DNA of 21,799 bases, taken from contig CAUEJN010000014.1 in the NCBI GenBank assembly GCA_959018045.1, forward strand, positions 1 to 21,799. The letters run 5' to 3'. This document shows, piece by piece, positions 7,535-14,772 of the stretch. Position numbers and translations under genes: made by a program. The notes under the pieces were generated by a model. It was not told where the DNA came from, ran no database searches, and was given only the letters and a program-made list of their open reading frames with translations. This stretch comes from an uncultured Butyricicoccus sp. (GTDB lineage: Bacteria; Bacillota; Clostridia; Oscillospirales; Butyricicoccaceae). Position 1 is the stretch's first letter. Each line of letters begins with the position of its first letter.

Positions 7535-9775
7535 ATGAGAATTTTACAAATGATGGGCGGCGGCGATGTCGGCGGCGCAAAGACCCATATTATGACGCTC
7601 ATTCAGGCGCTGCGTGAGCGCAACGAGGTCATGTTGATCTCATTCCGCGACGGCCCGTTCCCGCGCGAAGCTGCAAAGAACGGCATCAATGTGCGCGTCA
7701 TCCCGAGTTTTAACCCGCTGTACTGCCGGGACGAGGTGCGCAAGATCATTGCGGATTTTAAGCCCGACGTTATCCACTGTCACGGCGGCAAGGCCAATCT
7801 GGTCGGCGCGATGCTGCGCGGCAAGAAGATGAATATTCCGGTGCTGACCACCGTACACTCGGACTATCGCTATGACTATCTGGGCAATCCGCTCAAGCAG
7901 TGGACGAACGGTCTGGCAAATACCATCGCGCTGCGCTTTCTGGATTTCTACCAGGCAGTCGCTGACCGTATGGCGCGCACGCTCATTTCGCGCGGCTTCA
8001 ACCCGGAAAAGATTTTCACCATCTATAACGGTATGGATTTCGGCAATCCGATGCAGGGTGTTGACCGTGCGGCTTACTGCAAGGAACACTGGGATGTAGA
8101 TATCGCGCCCGACGATGTGCTGTGCGGCATTGCTGCGCGTCTGACCGCGGTTAAGGATATCGCAACCTGTGTGCGTGGCTTTGCGGGTGCGGTCAAGGAA
8201 GTACCCCAGCTGCGTCTGTTCATCGCAGGCGATGGAGAAGACGAGAAGATGCTGCGCGATCTGGCGCGTGACCTAGGCGTTGCCGATCGTGTGACCTTCT
8301 GCGGCTGGGTATCGCCGGTCAACGAGTTCTTTGCGTCTATGGACATTAACCTTTTGACCTCGGTGTCCGAGACCTTCCCGTACTCCATTTTGGAGGGCGT
8401 TCTGGAGCACTGTGCGACCATCTGCTCGGATGTCGGCGGCATGAGCGAGCTGATTGACTCGGGTGAAAACGGCTATATCTTCCAGCCGCGTGACCACGAG
8501 ACGCTGACCCAGCAGCTCATCAAGTTCGGCAAAGACCCGGCACGCCGCAAGCTGTTTGCCGATCGTCTGTATGAGAAGGCGACGCGTGAATACTCGCTCG
8601 ACACCATGTGCCGCACGCAGGAAGCCAACTATGAGAAGCTGCTGCGCCTGTATCACAAGCCCAAGACCCGACGCGACGGTATTGTGATTTGCGGTGCGTA
8701 CGGCAAAGGCAACGCGGGTGACGATGCGATTCTGCGCGGTATCGTACAGGAAATGCGTGCTTACGACCCCGACCGTCCGATCACGGTCATGTCGCGCCGT
8801 CCGGACGAGACCCGTCTGCTCTATCGCACCAATGCGGTGTACACCTTCAATATTTTTGCCGTGCTGTGGCGGTTCTGCCATTCGGTGCTCTACATCAACG
8901 GCGGCGGCAGCCTCATGCAGGACGTGACCTCGACCCGGTCGCTCAAATATTACCTGTTTACGCTCGATGCAGCCAAAAAGCTGGGATGTAAAGTCATGAT
9001 GTACGGCTGCGGCATCGGCCCCATCCGCAGACCGGGCACCCGGAACCACACCCCCCGCACGACCACCCGCTCGGTCGACCTCATCACGCTGCGCGATGAT
9101 CTGTCCCGCGGCGAGCTGACCCGCATGGGCATTGTAGAGCCCGAAATCAAGCTGGCAGCCGACCCGACCATCATTCTGCACCCGGCAAGCGAGGCGCAGA
9201 TGGATCAGGTCATGGAAGATCTGGGCATCCCGGTCGACGGCAAGTATCTGGGCTTTGGTCTGCGCAGCTGGAACGGTCTGGAAGCGGTCGCGGACGAGAT
9301 CGTCAAGGCGGCAGAGTACGCATACGAGACCTATGGACTCATCCCGGTTTTTGTACCCATTGAGTTCCCGAGCGACCTGACCCCGGCGCGCATGATTGCC
9401 GATCGTCTGCACTGTCCGCATTATATGATCGAGCGCCGTCTGCCCATCGAGGAGACCATCGGCATGCTCGCACGCATGAAGACGGTCATCGGCATCCGTC
9501 TGCACTCGCTCATGTTCTCGGCTGGCCGCGGCGTACCGGTCATCGGTATGAGCTACGACATCAAGGTCGATGGCTTCCTCAAATATATCGGTTCGCGTAC
9601 CTGCATTCAGATCGAAGAGGTCACGGCGGACAAGCTGTGCCCGCTGATCGATGAGTGCGTCTCGGGCAAGCTCGACGAGGAAGTGCGCGCCACCGCAGCC
9701 CTGCTGCGCGAGCGTGAGCACGAGAACAGTCGTGGTGCGGCTGCGCTTATCCAGGCGGCAGAAGCCGGAAGGTAA
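7535..9775 (+). CDS. csaB: GT4 glycosyltransferase fused to CsaB-like polysaccharide pyruvyl transferase
   Basis: The protein has 746 residues and two enzymes in one chain. Residues 1 to about 375 form a GT-B glycosyltransferase of the GT4 type: an N-terminal GGGDVGGAKTH glycine loop, DVIHCHGGKAN, and the E-x7-E motif in SETFPYSILEG (near 279-287). Residues from about 381 match CsaB-type pyruvyl transferases: GAYGKGNAGDDAILRG, INGGGSLMQD (N near 455) and the late segment GIRLHSLMFSAGRGVPVIG. CsaB adds a ketal pyruvate to the secondary wall polymer that SLH domains bind. The fusion suggests that one protein adds a sugar and pyruvylates it. GGAGGA at 7524-7529 sets the start at 7535 rather than at the ATG at 7502. 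No terminator is visible downstream. The acceptor sugar is unknown. Confidence 0.88.
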   Translation: MRILQMMGGGDVGGAKTHIMTLIQALRERNEVMLISFRDGPFPREAAKNGINVRVIPSFNPLYCRDEVRKIIADFKPDVIHCHGGKANLVGAMLRGKKMNIPVLTTVHSDYRYDYLGNPLKQWTNGLANTIALRFLDFYQAVADRMARTLISRGFNPEKIFTIYNGMDFGNPMQGVDRAAYCKEHWDVDIAPDDVLCGIAARLTAVKDIATCVRGFAGAVKEVPQLRLFIAGDGEDEKMLRDLARDLGVADRVTFCGWVSPVNEFFASMDINLLTSVSETFPYSILEGVLEHCATICSDVGGMSELIDSGENGYIFQPRDHETLTQQLIKFGKDPARRKLFADRLYEKATREYSLDTMCRTQEANYEKLLRLYHKPKTRRDGIVICGAYGKGNAGDDAILRGIVQEMRAYDPDRPITVMSRRPDETRLLYRTNAVYTFNIFAVLWRFCHSVLYINGGGSLMQDVTSTRSLKYYLFTLDAAKKLGCKVMMYGCGIGPIRRPGTRNHTPRTTTRSVDLITLRDDLSRGELTRMGIVEPEIKLAADPTIILHPASEAQMDQVMEDLGIPVDGKYLGFGLRSWNGLEAVADEIVKAAEYAYETYGLIPVFVPIEFPSDLTPARMIADRLHCPHYMIERRLPIEETIGMLARMKTVIGIRLHSLMFSAGRGVPVIGMSYDIKVDGFLKYIGSRTCIQIEEVTADKLCPLIDECVSGKLDEEVRATAALLREREHENSRGAAALIQAAEAGR

Positions 9776-9848
9776 GTCGTTTCGCACCAACCTGACCGCA
9801 TGTGCTCCAGACCTTTTTGTGGATTTGTACGATTTTTGGTAACCTCTC

Positions 9849-9877
9849 TTGCAAAACACGAACCGGATATGTACAAT
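9849..9877 (+). promoter_or_regulatory. Promoter of the structured RNA / purine operon leader
   Basis: The -35 is TTGCAA (9849-9854), the spacer 17 bp and the -10 TACAAT (9872-9877), giving an expected start near 9884. It is the only good promoter seen between the fusion gene and purE. The stretch 9776-9848 before it shows nothing recognisable. Confidence 0.7.
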
Positions 9878-9883
9878 AGAATC

Positions 9884-10060
9884 AAGAGGAAACCGATGGT
9901 TTTCTATAAACTGCCCGGATTCCGTGGGGAAAGGTCGTGACGGCATGAATTATGTTTGGCTGAACGGTTCAAAACCGTCCTGCGGTCGCACCTTCGTACC
10001 CAAAAGCACGGTCTTCTTAGCCCATCGTGCAGGCTTTCAGGGCAGAATTGCATACTTTTA
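9884..10060 (+). ncRNA. Structured RNA upstream of purE, candidate 6S-like RNA (or purine-operon leader)
   Basis: Hand folding gives a long rod. A 5' hairpin (9889-9904) is followed by a closing helix CTGCCC (9911-9916) with GGGCAG (10040-10045). An asymmetric bubble has a short 5' strand (9917-9924) and a long 3' strand holding the hairpin GCACG/CGTGC (10006-10010 with 10026-10030). TGGG (9925-9928) pairs with CCCA (9999-10002). A 13-bp helix, 9931-9945 with 9981-9994, has one bulge and one mismatch. The apical hairpin is ACGGTT/AACCGT (9964-9969 with 9973-9978). A promoter and a terminator flank it. The length and the rod with a central bubble and a 3'-strand hairpin resemble 6S RNA, which binds the sigma-A RNA polymerase holoenzyme. 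The family assignment is inference; an unnamed purine leader element is the alternative. Confidence 0.5.
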
Positions 10061-10065
10061 AGAAT

Positions 10066-10109
10066 AAATGCAGGAAGCGGTGAAGAACCGCGCCTGCATT
10101 TTATTTTTT
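10066..10109 (+). terminator. Terminator between the structured RNA and purE
   Basis: The outer stem AAATGCAGG (10066-10074) pairs with CCTGCATTT (10093-10101), and the inner stem GCGG (10077-10080) with CCGC (10088-10091). A 7-nt loop and a U-rich tail (10099-10109) complete it. It ends 36 bp before purE, with no room for another promoter, so purE expression probably requires readthrough or regulated antitermination. Confidence 0.85.
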
Positions 10110-10145
10110 AGGCAAAAAAGATTTTTTGGAGCCAGGAGGAAACTT

Positions 10146-10637
10146 ATGAAAAAGGTTTGTATCGTCATGGGGTCGGACAGCGATCTTTCGGTTATGGAAG
10201 GCTGCATGAAGCGACTCGATGCGTTCGGTGTACCCTATGAAGTGCGTGTCGTTTCGGCCCATCGCACCCCGGCAGCAGCTGAGACGCTGGCAAAGAATGC
10301 CCGCGCGGACGGCTTCGGCGTGATCATCGCGGCGGCCGGCAAGGCAGCACATCTGGGCGGCGTCATCGCGGCGTATACCACGCTTCCGGTCATCGGCGTA
10401 CCGATCAAGACCTCGATGATGGGCGGACTGGACAGCCTGCTTTCCATGGTGCAGATGCCCAAGGGCATTCCGGTTGCCTGCGTTGCAGTAGACGGTGCAG
10501 ATAACGCTGCGATCCTGGCAGTACAGATGCTGGCAATCGAGGATGCAGCACTTTCCGATCAGCTGACCAAGTTTAAGGCAGACATGGCCGATGAGGTCGC
10601 TGCCAAGGACGAAAAGGTACGCGCACAGTTCGCCTGA
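10146..10637 (+). CDS. purE: PurE: 5-(carboxyamino)imidazole ribonucleotide mutase / AIR carboxylase-like
   Basis: The protein has 163 residues, the normal PurE length. It makes CAIR, from N5-CAIR (class I) or directly from AIR and CO2 (class II). Visible motifs are GSDSDL (9-14), SAHRTP (37-42) and the loop AAAGKAAHLGG (62-72), followed by TLPVIGVPIKTS. The loop differs from the usual class I GxAAHLPG by Lys after Gly and Gly in place of Pro, and no purK lies in this operon, so the class is uncertain. The ATG at 10146 follows AGGAGGA (10134-10140); a longer in-frame reading from 10068 would run through the terminator. It is the first gene of the purine operon, 62 bp before purC. Confidence 0.93.
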   Translation: MKKVCIVMGSDSDLSVMEGCMKRLDAFGVPYEVRVVSAHRTPAAAETLAKNARADGFGVIIAAAGKAAHLGGVIAAYTTLPVIGVPIKTSMMGGLDSLLSMVQMPKGIPVACVAVDGADNAAILAVQMLAIEDAALSDQLTKFKADMADEVAAKDEKVRAQFA

Positions 10638-10699
10638 GCGTACCTGGGTCGATCAATTTGCTTTTTTAAATTTACCGGATATAAAAGGAGAATGGAATC

Positions 10700-11410
10700 A
10701 TGCAGAAGAAAGAACAGCTGTACGAAGGCAAGGCCAAGAAGGTATTTGCAACCGACGATCCAAATCTGTACATTGTAGATTACAAGGACGATGCGACCGC
10801 ATTCAATGGCCAGAAGAAGGGTCAGATTGCGGGCAAGGGCGTTATTAACAATGTCATGTCCAACCACATGTTCCAGCTGCTCGAGCAGCAGGGCGTACCG
10901 ACTCACTTCGTTGAGCAGCTCTCCGAGCGTGAGACCGTCGTCAAGAAGGTTTCCATCGTACCGCTCGAGGTCATCATCCGCAACATTTCCGCTGGTTCCT
11001 TCGCAAAGCGCTACGGCGTTGAGGAAGGCATCGTGTTCAAGGCACCGACCATTGAGTTCTCCTACAAGAACGACGATCTGGGCGATCCGCTGATCAACGA
11101 TTACCATGCACTGGCTCTGGGTCTGGCAACCGAGGAAGAGATTGGTGAGATCAAGGCAATGGCATTCAAGGTAAACGAGGTCATGAAGGATTACTTCGAT
11201 CACCTGAACGTCACTCTGGTTGACTTCAAGCTGGAGTTCGGTAAGACTTCGGACGGCAAGATCATTCTGGCTGATGAGATTTCGCCCGACACCTGCCGCC
11301 TGTGGGATAAGACCACCGGCGAGAAGCTGGATAAGGATCGCTTCCGCCGCGATCTGGGCGGTGTCGAGGAGGCATACCAGGAGATCATGCGCCGCGTCAT
11401 GGGCAAGTAA
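10700..11410 (+). CDS. purC: SAICAR synthetase (phosphoribosylaminoimidazole-succinocarboxamide synthase)
   Basis: The protein has 236 residues, typical of bacterial PurC. It joins aspartate to CAIR using ATP to give SAICAR. The sequence shows the N-terminal YEGKAKKVF, the signature VPLEVIIRNISAGSFAKRYG (about 91-110), LVDFKLEFG and DEISPDTCRLWD. GGAG (10687-10690) precedes ATG 10700 with a 9-nt spacer; an out-of-frame ATG at 10692 is ignored. It acts directly after PurE, matching the gene order. The 107-bp gap to purF holds a GC-rich hairpin. Confidence 0.96.
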   Translation: MQKKEQLYEGKAKKVFATDDPNLYIVDYKDDATAFNGQKKGQIAGKGVINNVMSNHMFQLLEQQGVPTHFVEQLSERETVVKKVSIVPLEVIIRNISAGSFAKRYGVEEGIVFKAPTIEFSYKNDDLGDPLINDYHALALGLATEEEIGEIKAMAFKVNEVMKDYFDHLNVTLVDFKLEFGKTSDGKIILADEISPDTCRLWDKTTGEKLDKDRFRRDLGGVEEAYQEIMRRVMGK

Positions 11411-11437
11411 GAGCAGAACACGGAAAAACAATCGGAT

Positions 11438-11468
11438 GCGTTTCGGCGACCAGCGGCCGCTGAAACGC
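11438..11468 (+). other. Intercistronic hairpin between purC and purF
   Basis: An 11-bp stem, 11438-11448 with 11458-11468 (one G-U pair), has a 9-nt loop. The bases after it are pyrimidine-rich (TCCCTTTCTTTCC) but form no U-run. It may be a weak partial terminator or an mRNA-stabilising element that sets purE-purC apart from the genes downstream. Confidence 0.55.
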
Positions 11469-11517
11469 TCCCTTTCTTTCCACCTGATATGTTTGTTTTA
11501 AGAGGTTGCAGAAAAGC

Positions 11518-12978
11518 ATGAAGTATAAAATGAAGAAGCTACCGCGTACGCCGTTTGATAGCGACGCGGTTCACGAGGAATGCGGCGTATTCGGTATCTA
11601 TGTACCCGAAGGCGTACCGGCCAGCCCGGCACACGAGGCATATACCGCACTCTTCGCCCTTCAGCACCGCGGTCAGGAGGCCTGCGGCATCGCCGTGTGC
11701 AATAAGGGCGTGATTCGCTGCCACAAGGACGTTGGTTTGGTAAACGACGTCTTTAACCAGAAGATTCTGGACGGCATGCAGGGCAACATGGCGATTGGTC
11801 ATGTTCGCTACTCGACCACCGGTCAGCCTTCGCGCGAGAACGCGCAGCCCCTGGCAATTACCCACGTCAAGGGCAATCTGGCCGTTGCACATAACGGTAA
11901 CCTAGTCAACGCACCCGAGCTGCGCCGTCAGATGGAGATGGGCGGAGGTATCTTCCGCTCGACCTCGGACACCGAGGCGCTGGTCTATGCCATCGTGCGC
12001 AAGCGCCTGATTACCCCGTCCATTGAGGCGGCGGTCGTCGAGGCCATGAAGGAGATCATCGGCGCGTACTCCATCGTCGTCATGTCTCCCCGCAAGCTCA
12101 TCGCAGCCCGCGATCCGCGCGGCATGCGTCCGCTGTGCATGGGTAAGCGCGAGGACGGTGCGGTCATTTTCGCGTCCGAGTCGTGCGCACTGGATGCGCT
12201 GGGCGCAGAGTTCGTCCGCGATATCGAGCCGGGTGAGGTTGTTGTCGTCGATAAGGGCGAGGTTCGCTCGCTGCACTGCGGCATTCACGAGAAGAGCGCA
12301 GCCTGCGTCTTTGAGTATATTTATTTCGCACGTCCCGACTCGGTCATCGACGGCGCTTCGGTCGACGAAGCCCGCCAGGAGGCCGGACGCTATCTGTGCG
12401 AGGAGCACCCGGTCGAGGCCGATGTCGTCATCGGTGTCCCGGACTCCGGTATCCCTGCTGCAATCGGTTATGCCAAGTATTCGGGCATTCCCTACGGCGT
12501 GGGTCTGATTAAGAATCGTTATATCGGCCGTACCTTCATCCAGCCCGGTCAGGACAAGCGCGAGCGCTCGGTACGCCTGAAGCTCAACGCGCTGCGCCGC
12601 ACGGTTGAGGGCAAGCGCGTCGTCATGGTCGACGATTCCATCGTGCGTGGTACCACGGTGGCTCGTCTGGTCAAGCTCATCCGCGACGCGGGCGCAAAGG
12701 AAGTACACATGCGTATTTCCGCACCGCCGTTCCGTCATCCCTGCTTCTTCGGCACCGACATTCCCGACCGCGATCAGCTGCTCGCGCATAACCGCACGGT
12801 CGAGGAGATGCGCGAGATCATCGGTGTTGACTCGCTGGGCTTCCTGTCGGTTGAGGCGGCAAACAAGATTGCAGTCGGCGCAAAGTGCTCCTTCTGTGAC
12901 GCTTGCTTTACCGGCGTTTACCCCATGCCGGTACCTGAAAGCGTGGAAAAAAACATTTTTGAGATGGAAATTCAGTAA
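11518..12978 (+). CDS. purF: Amidophosphoribosyltransferase (glutamine PRPP amidotransferase), Fe-S type
   Basis: The protein has 486 residues. It catalyses the first committed step: PRPP and glutamine to phosphoribosylamine. The N-terminal Ntn glutaminase domain begins at Cys22 in EECGVFGIY, so about 21 residues should be removed as a propeptide, as in B. subtilis PurF. The PRTase domain has the PRPP motif VVMVDDSIVRGTT (about 368-380). Cys263 (CVFEYIYFARPDS), Cys409 (HPCFFG) and Cys457/460/463 (KCSFCDACF) are placed like the 4Fe-4S ligands of the B. subtilis enzyme. AAGAGG lies 12 nt before ATG 11518; the in-frame TTG at 11506 is too close to it, and ATG 11530 is an alternative. The oxygen-labile cluster suits an anaerobe. 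Confidence 0.95.
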   Translation: MKYKMKKLPRTPFDSDAVHEECGVFGIYVPEGVPASPAHEAYTALFALQHRGQEACGIAVCNKGVIRCHKDVGLVNDVFNQKILDGMQGNMAIGHVRYSTTGQPSRENAQPLAITHVKGNLAVAHNGNLVNAPELRRQMEMGGGIFRSTSDTEALVYAIVRKRLITPSIEAAVVEAMKEIIGAYSIVVMSPRKLIAARDPRGMRPLCMGKREDGAVIFASESCALDALGAEFVRDIEPGEVVVVDKGEVRSLHCGIHEKSAACVFEYIYFARPDSVIDGASVDEARQEAGRYLCEEHPVEADVVIGVPDSGIPAAIGYAKYSGIPYGVGLIKNRYIGRTFIQPGQDKRERSVRLKLNALRRTVEGKRVVMVDDSIVRGTTVARLVKLIRDAGAKEVHMRISAPPFRHPCFFGTDIPDRDQLLAHNRTVEEMREIIGVDSLGFLSVEAANKIAVGAKCSFCDACFTGVYPMPVPESVEKNIFEMEIQ

Positions 12979-12996
12979 GATTTGGTCAGAGAGAGG

Positions 12997-13041
12997 ACGG
13001 ATGGCAGCATCTTCTGCCGTCCGTACCGGGCCGATAGGCCC
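12997..13041 (+). other. Tandem intercistronic hairpins between purF and purM
   Basis: The first stem is 11 bp, 12997-13007 with 13014-13024 (one G-U pair), with a 6-nt loop. Three bases later GGGCC (13028-13032) pairs with GGCCC (13037-13041) around GATA. No U-run follows, so a processing or mRNA-stability role is more likely than termination. Confidence 0.55.
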
Positions 13042-13066
13042 TGCATGATTTTGAAGGGAGATTTTT

Positions 13067-14107
13067 ATGATCGAGAGTCGTTCTGAAAGTTATAAAGCCG
13101 CAGGCGTTGACGTGGTTGCAGGCTATGAGGCCGTTAAGCTCATGAAGCCCCACGTCGAGAGCACCTTTACCAAGGGCGTTATTGGTACCCTGGGCGGTTT
13201 CGGCGGTCTGTTCGCACCCGATTTCAAGGGAATGCAGGAGCCGGTGCTGGTTTCCGGCACCGACGGCGTGGGCACCAAGCTCAAGCTGGCCTTCCTGATG
13301 AACAAGCATGACACCATCGGTATCGACTGCGTTGCAATGTGCGTCAACGACATCGCTTGCTGCGGTGCAAAGCCCCTGTTCTTCCTCGACTACATCGCAG
13401 TCGGCAAGAATGTTCCCGAGCGCGTTGCAAACATCGTCATCGGTATCGCTGAGGGCTGCCGTCAGGCAGGCTGTGCGCTGATCGGCGGCGAGACGGCTGA
13501 GATGCCCGGCTTCTATCCCGAGGACGAGTACGATGTTGCAGGCTTCTCGGTTGGTATGGTCGACAAGCCCAAGATGATCGACGGCAGCCGCATGCAGGCT
13601 GGCGACGTGCTGATCGGTGTCGCTTCTTCCGGTGTGCACTCCAACGGCTATTCGCTCGTGCGCAAGACCCTGGGCGTCAATGAGAAGTCGGTCATGCGTT
13701 ACAGCGACGAGCTGGGCATGACCATTGGTGAAGCACTGCTGACCCCGACCAAGATCTACGTCAAGACGGTCAATACCCTGCTGGAAAACGGCGTGGATGT
13801 CAAGGGCATCAGCCACATCACCGGCGGCGGTTTCTATGAGAACATTCCGCGTATGCTGCCGAATAATATCTGCGCTTCCATCGAGCAGGCAGCTGCTCCC
13901 GTTCTGCCCATCTTCCGTGTCATTCAGAAGGCTGGCAACATCCCGGAGCGCGATATGTACAACACCTTCAATATGGGTCTGGGTCTTGTTATGGCGGTTG
14001 CCAAGGAAGACGCAGACAAGGCGCTCGCTTCCATCGCAGCCGCAGGCGAGACCGGCTACATCATCGGTGAGTGCGTAACCGGTGAAAAGGGTATTCAGCT
14101 GCGATAA
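13067..14107 (+). CDS. purM: AIR synthetase (phosphoribosylformylglycinamidine cyclo-ligase)
   Basis: The protein has 346 residues, the normal PurM length. It closes FGAM to AIR with ATP. The sequence shows the N-terminal YKAAGVDVVAGYEAV, the ATP-site loop SGTDGVGTK (63-71), the GGETAEMPGFYP segment and ITGGGFYENIPRMLP. Its fold is shared with PurL, which is not in the window. The start at 13067 has GGGAG six bases upstream. purN follows after 20 bp, so the two are tightly co-transcribed. Confidence 0.97.
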   Translation: MIESRSESYKAAGVDVVAGYEAVKLMKPHVESTFTKGVIGTLGGFGGLFAPDFKGMQEPVLVSGTDGVGTKLKLAFLMNKHDTIGIDCVAMCVNDIACCGAKPLFFLDYIAVGKNVPERVANIVIGIAEGCRQAGCALIGGETAEMPGFYPEDEYDVAGFSVGMVDKPKMIDGSRMQAGDVLIGVASSGVHSNGYSLVRKTLGVNEKSVMRYSDELGMTIGEALLTPTKIYVKTVNTLLENGVDVKGISHITGGGFYENIPRMLPNNICASIEQAAAPVLPIFRVIQKAGNIPERDMYNTFNMGLGLVMAVAKEDADKALASIAAAGETGYIIGECVTGEKGIQLR

Positions 14108-14127
14108 GACGAGAAGGGGAGAGCGAT

Positions 14128-14751
14128 ATGACCAAGATAGCAGTTCTCGTCTCGGGCGGCGGCACCAACTTGCAGGCACTCATCGACGCACAGGCACGCG
14201 GTGAAATTGTAGATGGCAAGCTGGACTTCGTGCTCTCGTCCAACCCGGACGCGTACGCACTCGAGCGCGCGGCCAAGGCGGGAATCGAGACCGACGTGCT
14301 GCGCCGCCGCGATTTCGCGGACGCCGAGCAGTACGGTGTGGCGCTGCATGAAAAGCTGACGGCACGCGGCATCGGCCTGATCGTGCTGGCCGGCTTTATG
14401 ACCGTCCTGCCCGATTCCTTCTGCCACAAGTGGCAAAATCAGATCATCAACGTCCATCCGTCCCTCATCCCGTCCTTCTGCGGCGAGGGATTCTACGGCC
14501 TGCGCGTGCACGAAGCTGCACTGCGCAAGGGTGTCAAGGTGACCGGCGCGACCGTGCACTTTGTCTCCGAGGTCGTGGATGGCGGCGCGATCATCCTGCA
14601 AAAGGCGGTCGAGATCGAGCCGGACGATACCCCCGAAACGCTGCAAAAACGGGTCATGGCGCAGGCCGAACACATTCTGCTGCCGCGTGCGGTCAGCCTG
14701 TTCTGTCAGGGTAAGCTGCACGTTCGAGATGACCGTGTGACCATTGAATGA
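14128..14751 (+). CDS. purN: GAR transformylase (10-formyl-THF dependent)
   Basis: The protein has 207 residues, the standard PurN length. It transfers a formyl group from 10-formyl-THF to GAR. The PRPP-type loop SGGGTNLQAL (9-18) is present, and the catalytic trio Asn108, His110 (INVHPSLIPSF) and Asp151 (EVVDGGAI) is intact. Together with the AICAR transformylase further down, it makes this operon draw on the folate pool at two steps. AGGGGAG precedes ATG 14128, and purO follows after 21 bp. Confidence 0.97.
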   Translation: MTKIAVLVSGGGTNLQALIDAQARGEIVDGKLDFVLSSNPDAYALERAAKAGIETDVLRRRDFADAEQYGVALHEKLTARGIGLIVLAGFMTVLPDSFCHKWQNQIINVHPSLIPSFCGEGFYGLRVHEAALRKGVKVTGATVHFVSEVVDGGAIILQKAVEIEPDDTPETLQKRVMAQAEHILLPRAVSLFCQGKLHVRDDRVTIE

Positions 14752-14772
14752 TAACTGAAAGGGGCATTTTCT

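Noticed and set aside
9855..9871. ACGAAC in the spacer of the purine promoter recalls the PurR PurBox core (CCGAAC).
   Set aside because: The match is partial, the required inverted second box is not seen, and B. subtilis-type PurR is mainly a Bacilli regulator.
8273..9946. Long minus-strand open frame (557 codons) opposite the GT4-CsaB gene, and similar long antisense frames at 1831-3207, 12986-14179, 14095-15579, 17127-18353 and 19003-20412.
   Set aside because: They mirror the codon pattern of well-supported genes, have low-complexity His/Arg/Asp/Val-rich translations and no matching ribosome sites. They are shadows of GC-rich codon usage.
9931..9960. GGTCGTGACGGC resembles the 5' conserved element of ZTP riboswitches, attractive upstream of a purine operon.
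   Set aside because: One base of the usual GTGACTGGC is missing. The downstream conserved element (CCGCCTGGGC type) is not present before the terminator. The segment instead pairs well with 9981-9994 in the rod fold.
9849..10061. Open frame of 70 codons in the gap before purE.
   Set aside because: It starts with TTG inside the -35 box, has no ribosome site, and coincides with the structured RNA; its sequence resembles no protein family.
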